Assembly (NCBI GenBank): GCA_014526335.1
Contig: JACTAT010000297.1
Span: forward strand, 284,128 to 348,127
Origin: Chrysaora quinquecirrha
Taxonomy: Eukaryota > Cnidaria > Scyphozoa > Semaeostomeae > Pelagiidae
DNA: 64,000 bases
Direction: 5' to 3'
Below the pieces are notes generated by a model. It was not told the origin of the DNA. It saw only the letters and a program-made list of their open reading frames with translations, and searched no databases. This document shows, piece by piece, positions 21,241-30,522 of the stretch (its first letter is position 1; each line of letters opens with the position of its first letter). The translations under genes and the position numbers were made by a program.

Positions 21241-23810
21241 AAATCAAATACAAAGCATGCTAAATGCAAACCAAAGCAAGCTGCTGCGGAATCTTACTCT
21301 TTTCCTCATATGTCTGTATCCAAAAAGAGGCAAAGTACTCTAGATAACGTTGTTGTAAAGAGGCCAAATTTGCCACTTGAGAAAATAGTATCTTCTGCTT
21401 CTGATTTAGATTCCTCATTTTTGAGCATTCCACCAATTAAAAATGAACCATGTTCATCCAGAGAAGATAAGCTGCCAATTAAAATGAGTCAAATGGAAAC
21501 AAACCAACCAGTTCATATTCAACCAATAGAAGCAAATCAACCAGTTCACATAGATAAAAATGACCTTGGTTTATTCTTTAACACAGCTGCAAAATTTTCT
21601 GATGCCAGAAAGTATGAAATTCTTTGTAATGTTTGGAAGCCAGATTCATCCTATGCTTTTCCAAAAAATGAAGATAGTCGAAGGTTTCAGCACTCTTGGT
21701 TCAATAGCTTTCCATGGCTTGTCTATTCTAAGGCTGTTGATGGTGCTTTTTGTTTACACTGTGTCTTGTTTGGCGGAGAAAGCACACATAATGCTTCAAA
21801 ATTGAATTACTTATTTAAAGCTCCTTTCAATGATAGGAAAACTGCTTTGAAGAGCTTTGAAGTCACTTGTCTAGTTCCCCCATTCATTCAACTGCAGCAC
21901 TAAAAGCTTCAGAGTGCCGTTTAAGAATGGCGAATAAGGTCCACAGTATCGACGTTCAGATGCATAGTTCAGTTGCAAGGCAAATTGAAGAGAACAGGCA
22001 AAAGCTTATTCCAATTGTAGAAATTGTAATGCTCTGTGGGCGTCAGAATGTTTCTTTGCGAGGTCATAGGGATGACTCTGGCCACTTGGACGAAAATAAA
22101 AACAACCCTGGTAATTTTCGTGCCATTTTGAGTTGTTTTTATAGATGCGGTAACAATAAGGCCTTTTCCGACCATTATAAGAATGCTGCAAAATCTGCCA
22201 CATACATGTCGAAAACAACGCAAAATGAAATTTTAAATATTTGTGGGTCTATGATAACTGAAAAGATTGTTTATGAAATCAAAGAGGCTAGATTCTTCTC
22301 CATTCTTGCTGATGAGGCCACTGACATCAGCAACAAAGAGCATATGGCAATAGTCATTCGATACGTCGATAAGAAACTTCTTTTGAAAGAAGCGTTTCTG
22401 GGATTTTTTCATTGCAATGAGGGTCTCTCAGGCATGCAGATCTCCATGAAGATCCTTGAGGCAATATCAGACCTTGGTCTGGATCCTACCTTCCTTCGTG
22501 GACAGGGATATGATGGAGCCGGTAATATGGCTGGCAAATGTAGTGGAGCTGCAACAAGGATACAAAGGCAGTATCCCAAAGCTATCTACGTTCATTGTAG
22601 ATCCCATGTTTTGAATTTAGCTGTTGCTTCAGCATGAAACTTAACTCTTGTCAGAAACATGATGGGCCAAGTTAAATCAGTCAGTGATTTTTTCAACGTA
22701 CACCCGAAAAGGTTTAGTCTTCTGGAAACAAAAATTAAGGAGCTACTTCCAGATGCTTGTCACTCACATTTAATTGATGTTTGCCGTACTCGGTGGATAG
22801 CAAGAATCGACGGACTTGATGTGTTTGTTGAAGTTTATGAGGCTATTGTGTCAGTGCTAGGTATAATTTCGTTGAACGAGGAAAGATCATGGAACACTGA
22901 ATCTGTTAAAGATGCTTCTTGTTTGCTCCACTGTATCGCCTCTTTTGAGTTCATAATTTGTCTTGTCACTGTCTGCTGTTTATTAGAGGTGACTCGACCT
23001 CTTACGAAGCAACTACAACTTAGAGAAATGGACGTTGTTGCATGCATGCAGAAGGTTACGCTCTTGTATGCCATGCTTACGAGGTTTAGGGTTGAGATCA
23101 ACGATCTTCACAATAAGCTCTACAGCGAAGCAGTCAAAATGGCTGAGCAAGTCGATACTGTTCCTGCAAAGCCAAGAACAGCTAGATTTCAAAAGAACAG
23201 AGCAAACACTCCATCTGATACACCATGTCAATACTATTTGCGTGTTAACTCAATACCATTTCTTGATCATGTCACCACACAAATTCAGCTTCGATTCTCC
23301 GACGTAAACATGAAAATTCTTAATATCTATTTTGGTTTTCCATGTAATGTCATGTTTAATAATGATTGGGTCGAGAAATTCACTGTGTTTTTGTCAGCAT
23401 ACGAGGACGATCTCCCGGAGCCTCGTTACTTGCCAGTTGAGCTGAAAACTTGGCAAAAGTGTTGGGAGATGTTTAATGGCACTTTACCTTCTTCGTTGTC
23501 TTCTCTTTTGCCGTTTGTCGACAAGCTTTCGTTTCCGAATTTGTTTGTTGCATTCTCGATCGCAGCTACCGTCACAGTGACATCGTGCTCATGTGAAAGG
23601 TCTATATCAGAGCTGCGCAGATTGAAAACATATCTGAGGAGAACAATGAGCCAGCAGAGACTTAATGGTTTAGCTCTCTTAAATGTTCATCGTGAAGTCG
23701 ATCTCTCTGCATCTGATGTAATTGACAGATTTGCCATGGCACGCCCTCTGAGAATGAGACTAGTTGATGTCTTAAACGAGCCACTGGATGGAGAGGAAGA
23801 AGATGAGTGA
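21094..23810 (+). pseudogene. hAT transposase with TTF zinc finger (DUF4371 type)
   Basis: Following the OTU His box, a Ser-rich linker has a QPVHIxxxEANQPVHI duplication, then AKFSDARKYEIL, a TTF-type zinc finger (WFNSFPWLVYSKAVDGAFCL, HCVLFGG), and the hAT core: LCGRQNVSLRGHRDD, FFSILADEATDISNKEHMAI (first Asp), RGQGYDGAGNMAGKCSGAAT (second Asp) and IYVHCRSHVLNLAV. The C-terminal dimerisation region is PNLFVAFSIAATVTVTSCSC with ERSISELRRLKTYLR (catalytic Glu). Lesions are a frame change near 21865 and an in-frame TGA at 22635-22637. The gene ends at 23810 in an acidic tail. Only two to four small lesions overall suggest a young copy. Confidence 0.85.
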
Positions 23811-23885
23811 TTTATTTCAATGGATTTCAATCTTGTTTCGCAGCATTGAATATTGTGTTTTAATCTTTAGTGTTCAGATTCAAAA

Positions 23886-24071
23886 CACCATGCCGCTAAA
23901 GATGCCGACTTTGTAACCGCAATGAATGCTGGTAAAAAGTTCCATGGTTACTGAAGATAGAGGTAGCAACAGGTTTGATATTTTGGTTGCTACCGTTATC
24001 TACAGTAACTATGGAACTTTTTCCCAGCATTCATTGCGTTTGCAAAGTCGGTCATCTTTAGTGGAATGGTG
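23886..24071. repeat. Foldback MITE inside the hAT 3' region
   Basis: Two arms of about 85-90 bases, starting CACCATGCCGCTAAAGATG on the left and ending in the complement CATCTTTAGTGGAATGGTG on the right, pair with few mismatches around a loop of about a dozen bases near 23972-23985. The sequence on its left (TTTAGTGTTCAGATTC) resembles TTTAGTGTTGAGATTC at 24127-24142, suggesting it interrupted one copy of a local duplication. Confidence 0.7.
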
Positions 24072-25189
24072 GTATTAACTTAAGATCGGTAGATGATTCC
24101 CATATTCCGTTTGTATATAGGTTGTTTTAGTGTTGAGATTCGATTACCATAAGATGAGTAGATGGTTCACGTATTAAAATAGCAGTGCTGGAGTAGTTTT
24201 TCAAGAAGTCCAAGTCGCTTATATTTTAAGAATAGATAGAAAAATATTAACGTTTAATCTGGAAAAAATTTGCTTAAATGTGCAGATCAAGGCTCTCGGT
24301 GATATTATTGTTTTTGTTTTTCTTTAAACTAATTAACTGCTTTTTGCAAAACATTGAACTGAATCAAGAAACACTCAGGTTTTTCTTTTTACAAGAACAA
24401 CGTTTACTTAAAGTTAGTTCAGTTTAAGTTTTATATTTCTTGCTTGTTCTGTTGGTTATATGACTTGAAGGTTTTCGTTTTAATTTTTATAAAGAATTTT
24501 TCAAGCGGAAACTTATTCTGCCTTGTTCCTTCGAAACTTGAGCTTGATGCTTTTATCTATAACAATGCATCCACCTTGAATTATTTTTTTCAGGGTGAAT
24601 CTTGCAGTTAAGAAAGGGCGTTTCCCATGATGAAAAAAGGCGTTTCCTATGATGAAAAAGGGCGTTTCCCTCGTAAAAAATTTTCTGCGGGCTCCGCCCC
24701 CAGACCCCCTCAGCGATAGTCAGATTTTCCCCTGGATCCGCCCCTGGTTTTTAGCTCTTGTTTTATCAAACTTCAGAATTGTTTCCAAATAAGATTGATA
24801 GGCATTTGCTTCTGTGACGGGAGTGTCATTCAAAACCAACTCTATCTGCTTCCACATCGATTGACCAATATTATTTATTACTCCAGCAAATTCTGCAGTG
24901 GTTTTTCCAATATCACTTCCATCTACTTTTTGATGGTCAGAGTCGAGACAAAATAAGAATGATTAAAGTCAATTATATGATCAGGCTGAGCAGGAATGTC
25001 AAACACAACAGTTTGTTTTGAGGCATTGAGAGCAGAAGTTTGTGGAAAATATTGAACATCCTTAAAATACTTGACATCGTTTTTAATTACTGAAGAGCAG
25101 AATAAATCCAAACTTTCACTAGGACATTCAGTATATTCTGGCTTTATACTCATTGTTGCAATTTCTTCTTCAACAAAGTTTTTCTCAAA

Positions 25190-25673
25190 TCAGGTTGCTT
25201 AGCTCTTCCTTTCTTCAACTACTGCTTTAGGTATGAATATCCCTCTGATGGTGCTTTCTTTTATAGATCTTTTAGGACGACCCCTTGATTTCTTACCAGC
25301 TTCAAGATTTCTTACCAGCAGTCGATTTCTTACCAGCAGTCGATTTCTTTGCCACCTTCTTTACAACATCGGCAATTTCTTCAGTAGCTTTTCTTTTAAT
25401 TCCTCTCATAGAAGATTTGGCAGTATCTTTTGCAACGTCTCCAACATTCTCACCAGCTAATATCCAATTAACTGCCTTCTCTTCTTCTTCTTGTAATACA
25501 GGTTTCAAAATTTTCTTGGCAGCCTTTATACTTTGCTTCTTTATTGTTGGCATTGCAGATTTAACAACTCTTTTGAAAATAGACCCAGCTTCTCTTAAAA
25601 TACTACCTACTCCTCTTCCATGCTGGTAGGTGTAAGAATATGGAGTTGATTTGTAAATTGGGAAATCATACAT
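25190..25673 (-). CDS. Polinton small basic (core-like) protein
   Basis: From ATG 25673 the minus frame reads MYDFPIYKSTPYSYTYQHGR, then GVGSILREAGSIFKRVVKSA, an Ala/Lys-rich helical body, and a C-terminus with three KKSTAGKKS-like repeats encoded by direct repeats at 25302-25340, followed by GRPKRSIK-type basic motifs. Small Gly-start basic proteins of this kind commonly lie beside the Polinton capsid gene and are thought to be virion core proteins. The gene is positioned directly upstream of the capsid gene. Frame remains open to about 25190 when the repeat region is read through. Confidence 0.55.
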
Positions 25674-25689
25674 GTCTCCTACTAAAGTT

Positions 25690-26664
25690 TAGCAAGAATG
25701 TTGTCTTTGTTTTGTAGAATTGTACCTCTTTTCCCAAATCGTTGTAGACTTTTAAAGTAAGTTCGTTGATATTGATGTATAACAATGGATAATAGAACAA
25801 ATTTTCAAATTCAACAAAATTTACAATGTGCTTGTTAATTTTCAACTTAATGAAGTGTAGCAGCAGTGTGCTAATTTTTCCAACTACCCAGTAGTCTAAC
25901 AGCGAGCATTATATAAATACATTCTTCCCTTCTGCATTGACTTGGAAATGTTCATCACCCACAACATCAGTCGTTCTTTCGATGGCGTTGAATACATAAT
26001 CAGTTAATGAATTGTCTAGATAAGTTCCAGTAAATGGACATGGTGTCCATCACACATCTCTGTAATTAACATTATTCATGTTATCATTATATTCTTCTGT
26101 ACCTTCAACAAAACCAAACAAATCTTTTCCTGATGCAACTCTTTTAACATACTTTGGAAAGGTTATCTTGACTTTTAAATCTACAATTGAAAATTTTGGC
26201 AGACCTTCGTTAGGCAAACATAAATCTTTTACATAGTCTTTTACTCTTCCCTCATGCGTGCAAATGTCTTCATTCATAATTAAAACAATTTCTCTCATAG
26301 TTAATTTATGAACAGTATCTCCATCTGAGATTTCACCAATAAAGTGGCTAAGACGTACATAATACTCGCGCTTATCAGCCGCTTGATTCCATTTCTTTCT
26401 ATATTCATCGGATATTATCAATCTCACATTGTAATCTTCAAAAGCAACCTTATCAGTACCAATTTTGAAAAATCCCATCATTCACCAGGGTTTATATTTC
26501 CCATATTTGAATTCTGCGGGATTAAGTACAAATCTATCGCTCAGTTCGTAGACCATTTCCACTAATGCCACCTCCCATTTTCCATGTAAATGTAATTGTT
26601 CTGTAAGTTTTATTGCCGAATCCGAATCGTTGGTACATGTAAGATAAAAGTCATTAATAATCAT
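25690..26664 (-). pseudogene. Polinton capsid-associated protein, copy B
   Basis: Starting at an internal ATG (26664) the minus strand encodes MIINDFYLTCTNDSDSAIKL and TEQLHLHGKWEVALVEMVYE, a block I associate with a Polinton minor-capsid candidate. After a stop at 26482-26484 it continues with MMGFFKIGTDKV, REIVLIMNEDICTHEG and LKVKITFPKYVKRVASGKDL, and after another stop ends with NELTLKVYNDLGKEVQFYK. The KWEVAL motif and the NDLGK-like C-terminal motif are shared with the neighbouring copy A. Function is inferred from context only. Confidence 0.5.
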
Positions 26665-26713
26665 CTTTGCTGAAAAACAAGTCAATCTGACAATTGTCTT
26701 CAAATTTATCCTA

Positions 26714-26944
26714 TATATCTTCCGACGTTTTCCAGTTGATGATTTTGATATCAAATGATTTTATATCAGATCTTGTTACTCTATACAATGCAGGATTTAT
26801 AGTTGATCTATGAATCGATTTCGAATCATCAATAACTAGACCTAATAGAGGAACAGCATCTATACTTATAATGAAATCACAACAAACAGCAAACACTTTT
26901 TCATTCTCATCTTTTTCTTTTCGATATAGCGTACAAGCAATCAT
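26714..26944 (-). other. Short open frame between the two capsid-associated copies
   Basis: A 77-codon minus frame including FIISIDAVPLLGLVIDDSKS and NPALYRVTRSDIKSFDIKII. It overlaps the upstream end of copy B in another frame. It may be the C-terminal end of a third related protein or a chance frame. Not recognised. Confidence 0.25.
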
Positions 26945-27014
26945 GCTACATTTCCAACTGGTATCAACTGGAAGTGGATAAACAAATTTACATGTCTATT
27001 ATTTAAACTTACAT

Positions 27015-27995
27015 TCATATTACGGGTCTAATTCTAACTGTTAGTGATGTTTCTCCAATATATTGCTTTGCAGAATAGAGAGATGTTGATTTTACAGGAT
27101 TCCCATCATCATCAACCAATCTTATTGGAATTTGTTGAAACTGCAACCTCTCCAGTGGTGTGAAACTTATATTCTTTGGAGCATAATATCTAACATATGT
27201 AACGAGATCTGTACCGTAAAATGTTAGTTTTCTTAAAACTTGCCTTTTCTCAATACCACCAAGAAAGTTGCTTTCCAATAGATCGCATTCTATATTTATA
27301 AATGTATGTTCATTTAGATGAACACCATTCTTTATTCAACTCAAACAGTTGAGCTTTCCTCTGGTTAATGGATCGCCGTCTGCCTTCTTCTTGTATGCTG
27401 TCAGAAGTCTTGTATTCAAAGTATTTCAACATTGAGCCATTTGGCAAAGTGTGTTTTATTTGATCTTTCAAACGGAGGAAATGGGCCAAAGGTCTTGAAA
27501 ATTTCATGAGAAATGCAATGGTTAATTTCAACCGCTTTCCTTGATATGTTGAATATCCCAATGATTTCAAATCATCTTTCATTTCAAACAGTATCTTTCC
27601 AGCAATAAATGATACTGATAAAATGTTTTGATGATACTGATAACCAAACTCAGGGAAATTCAATACCCTGTCATTGAAAAGCTTTTTGAATTCATAATAC
27701 ATGAGACTGGTATCTTGTGTTTCAAGAAGATAGATTTTTTCATTAAAAAGTCATTTATGCCCCAATTAATCAATTTCCCCTCTTCATCCGTGACTGTTAC
27801 ATACTCATTTGCTATTGAAAACCAATATTGATCTTGCAGTTATTTTTCTCCTCTATCCGGCAACGTCATTTGCAACAATGCCATTTCCCACTTTCTCTTA
27901 TTGTTTAATTAAAATACGTGAGGTAAATCAACTGTGAAATCTACTAATTTCCTTCTATCGGTAACAAATCCCGAAGGAAGAACCAAATCAAATTC
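27015..27995 (-). pseudogene. Polinton capsid-associated protein, copy A
   Basis: From about 27995 leftward the minus strand reads GEFDLVLPSGF, DFTVDLPHVF, a stop, then LNNKRKWEMALLQMTLP, matching copy B's KWEVALVEM block. It continues with FNDRVLNFPEFGYQYHQNIL and SVSFIAGKILFEMKDDLKSL, and its C-terminus is LERLQFQQIPIRLVDDDGNP at 27015-27278 in another frame. Tandem related genes A and B therefore sit between the integrase and the core protein. Decayed; role as minor capsid protein is inference. Confidence 0.5.
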
Positions 27996-28004
27996 TCCAT
28001 CAAT

Positions 28005-28680
28005 CATATAGTCTCCAATTGTCTTTCAGCTACCAACTTATCAAATTGTGGAGGATAACCTCGCCATTTGATTAAATAGACGTTTTTGCCTCTTTTATCT
28101 TAGTTTTCAACACTTGCTTGACAACAAATGTTTTTGGAAGATACACACACTGTAGCTCTTCTTTGTAAAAACCATCAACTATCATTTCACCTTGTAGATC
28201 TTCAATTTCATACATAACTGGATATTTTTCTTTAAAGACTTAACTGATCTTGAATATTTCTTCAGTGTAAATTTGCAGGTAACCTTTCTTAAACATTCTC
28301 TCTTTAAACTCAACCTGACATAATCTCCATTCTTGAAAAGCTTTTTATTTTTTCTGGTTTCTTTCTTCAACAGTCTTTTTCGGACAGTGTCGGCATTGTC
28401 TTGGTTGACTTCAGAAGGTTTCATACCAATAGATCTGTGGTATGTATTATTGTATGAGTTGACAAAATCTTTCAAATTATCAATATATCTCAACGTATTT
28501 CATGCTGTAAAGTATCTATACATTTTTCCTTTTAATGTTCTGTTAAATCGTTCAACAATTGCTACCTTTACTTCATTATTTGCAGTGTAAAACCCCATAT
28601 CGTTTTTCTTCAACTTTGTTCTTCTGAAACAGACTTCAGCATCTTCTCCGCGGAACTGAAATTGATTGTTTATGTTTTCA
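28005..28680 (-). pseudogene. Polinton integrase with C-terminal chromodomain, 5'-truncated
   Basis: The minus strand encodes NNEVKVAIVERFNRTLKGKM with the catalytic Glu of the retroviral-type integrase, then YIDNLKDFVNSYNNTYHRSI and GMKPSEVNQDN, a basic SH3-like segment (FKNGDYVRLSLKRE), and a chromodomain-like end with FYKEELQCVYLPKTFVVKQV and YLIKWRGYPPQFDKLVAERQ. One stop lies just after RYFTA. The first two catalytic Asp residues would lie beyond 28680, where similarity stops, so this marks the truncated right end of the Polinton. Chromodomain integrases are established in Polintons and some gypsy elements. Confidence 0.75.
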
Positions 28681-28690
28681 TCAACTAATC

Positions 28691-29204
28691 AATCTGAACT
28701 ATATATAAACTATAAAACTTTATTTAGGAAATATTCTAGCACTTCCACCTCTCTCTGCCATTTGTCCATTATGGTTATATCTTTGTCTCAATGTGGACAT
28801 TTTACTATTAACTTATTACCGTATACCTTCTTATAATTGAGTCTTACTATGTCTTATAAGAAACTATAGAAGAACTTGAAGCCTGCACCCATATGTTGGT
28901 TCACAAATTATTTGATTATGTTCACTGCTTTGGTGTTTCACATTATTGTTCAATGGTATATTCATAACAAAAGTATTATAAGAATGCCTACAGTGTTAGC
29001 AAATGGAAGGTGTGACAATCCAAAAATGAATAGGATAAGGATCTAGGACTTAAGATTTCTGTGGTTTTATGAAATTTAAAGATGTTATATGAAGACATTA
29101 CACATTATTGGACCACATTCTAGAACTACAAATTCTACAACACATTCTTACACATTCTAGAACTTAGTCCCCTGGTAAGGAGAGTGTAAATATATCCAAA
29201 GGAT
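28691..29204. other. AT-rich spacer
   Basis: No supported gene or repeat. A short local duplication around ACACATTCTAGAACT at 29112-29165 is present. The Polinton similarity ends near 28690. Confidence 0.5.
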
Positions 29205-30266
29205 TCAGGCTGCAAAACAAAAGAGGGCAAAAAAATACAAGCTAAAGAAAAAAGAATTAAAGCAATTAAGGAAGACAGGAAAAGAGGAAGAAGTAAAAAG
29301 TACACTAGAAGAAAATGAGTTACTGAAGTTGAAGTTGCAAGAATGTAACAATGCATCGAGTATGTACAAGTCTCAGTCATACAGGAAGAAGCCAAAAATA
29401 AGTTTTGATCTTAATACTTCATCAGTTCAGACAAGATGTGTCACAATACTTTTTGCAAAAGGCTGTAGATGAAAATGCCTATCTTGCTTTTAAGTTGGGT
29501 CACAGCTTTACACTACTGGAAGAACCAATTATATTCCCCCTACACTGGGCCAATTCTTGGTTAAGGAAGCTTTGGAATCGTGAAAGCTGGCTTCTTTTCA
29601 CAACTTAAGATAAATGTTCCAGCAAAAATTCCCAGAGTAGCATCTTTTGATGCCGTTAGTGAAGCTAGAATTCAAAGCTCACTCAATGGGAGCAAATTTT
29701 TCCCATATGTATTTGATGTGTACCAAAATTCACTGGTTTTAGAGTTGGTTGCCACTTGTGTCAATGGAATATATGTTACAGCGACAATTTTTTCTGAACG
29801 CAGCAATCTGGAAAGTCAGCTGTCTGGAAATGATTGGATGCAAATTTCATGTTTGTTGGCTCAGGCCATATCATTTCTGCACAAAAAATGCATCCTCCGT
29901 AATAATTTAAAGGAAGACAACATATTGTTAAGAAACACTGATGGGGTCCCAATTCCTGTGGTTACAGATTTTGGAAAGGCAACACACTCAACAAATTTAA
30001 AGAAGTATAATTTAAATTGTGAGGAGAGGATACGATGCAATAAGCATCACAGGTTTCTTGCATATGAACTTCGAAATGACAGTGGGGTATCTCAGTCTTT
30101 TAGCACTGACTGCTACTCCCTAGGAAGAATTTACAAATCAATTGGCCAATTAAGACATATAACAGAACTTAAAATGATAGGACATAGAATGAAAATCGTT
30201 GAGATCACAGAGAGACTCACTATAGGAGAGGCCTTAGATTTCTTGACTGCTTTTGATTCTATCTAG
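29205..30266 (+). pseudogene. Protein-kinase-like gene fossil
   Basis: A Lys/Glu-rich coiled-coil segment (29205-29460) is followed, after frame changes, by a kinase domain: PILG, a TAA stop, then GSFGIVKAG (29540-29590) form the glycine-rich loop with a nonsense codon inside it. ISFLHKKCILRNNLKEDNIL is the catalytic loop with the expected Asp replaced by Asn, and VVTDFGKA is the DFG site. STDCYSLGRIYKSIG matches the helix F region. The 228-codon frame from about 29580 has no ATG at its start. Loss of the catalytic Asp and the loop stop argue against kinase activity. Similar short kinases recur in cnidarian repetitive families; that comparison is from memory. Confidence 0.6.
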
Positions 30267-30522
30267 TTTTTACCTCAATAGTTTGTGGTATGCCTTGTTG
30301 TAAAGGGCATTCCTTCTGATAAACTTAAATCTGGATCAAAATAAAATTATCTTTTTTTGTTAATCTGGATTCAATAATTCATTTTACTTTAATCAGTTAA
30401 TTATGTAAAGTTTTTTATTTGAGTAAATTGGACACTTTTGTTGGTTGGGGACAGAGGTGGCCACTAGTGAATGGATGTTATTTCTTTGATGTTTTTTGAA
30501 ATTTTCTTGCATTCAGCTGCAG

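Larger units (their letters stand above)
19176..24746 (+). mobile_element. hAT element with OTU-like domain, 5.57 kb
   Basis: The ends are CAGGGGCGGATCCAG at 19176-19190 and its exact reverse complement at 24732-24746, the CAGGGGC-type termini of hAT elements. GTTTT flanks both sides (19171-19175 and 24747-24751), a 5-bp target duplication confirmed by restoration of the interrupted capsid frame. Eight bp is the commonest hAT duplication, so 5 bp points to an unusual hAT subgroup. The plus-strand gene encodes an OTU-like protease region, a linker, a TTF-type zinc finger and the hAT transposase. Copies of a GGGGGATGCGTA motif and of ACCGCTC or its complement are clustered at 19198-19740. Confidence 0.85.
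18740..25153 (-). pseudogene. Polinton major capsid protein, split by the hAT element
   Basis: The N-terminal part (25153 down to 24747) starts MSIKPEYTECPSESLDLF and continues, after a one-base shift in an A-run near 24931, with a double-jelly-roll capsid pattern (QSMWKQIELVLNDTPVT, YQSYLETILKF). The C-terminal part (19175 down to 18740) has LGLSARS, LHVNICNQSKYLL-type and REGNLRISIIFTNAV blocks and ends at 18740-18742. The reading frame resumes directly across the hAT insertion when one copy of the 5-bp duplication is removed, so the insertion hit an exon. Additional stops (near 19097 and 18897) show the gene was or became dead. Family resemblance is to the Polinton PY/F54H12.2-like capsid protein. 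Confidence 0.7.
16600..28690. mobile_element. Truncated Polinton/Maverick, interrupted by a hAT element
   Basis: PolB reads rightward from the left end; the capsid gene, small basic gene, capsid-associated genes and integrase read leftward from the right, the inward-facing arrangement typical of Polintons. The 5.57-kb hAT insertion at 19176-24746 is foreign. Without it the remnant is about 6.5 kb. Terminal inverted repeats, the N-terminal part of PolB and the N-terminal catalytic part of the integrase are missing, so both ends are truncated. Each Polinton gene carries stops or frame changes. The DNA-packaging ATPase and the adenain-like protease common in complete elements are not seen. Confidence 0.8.
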
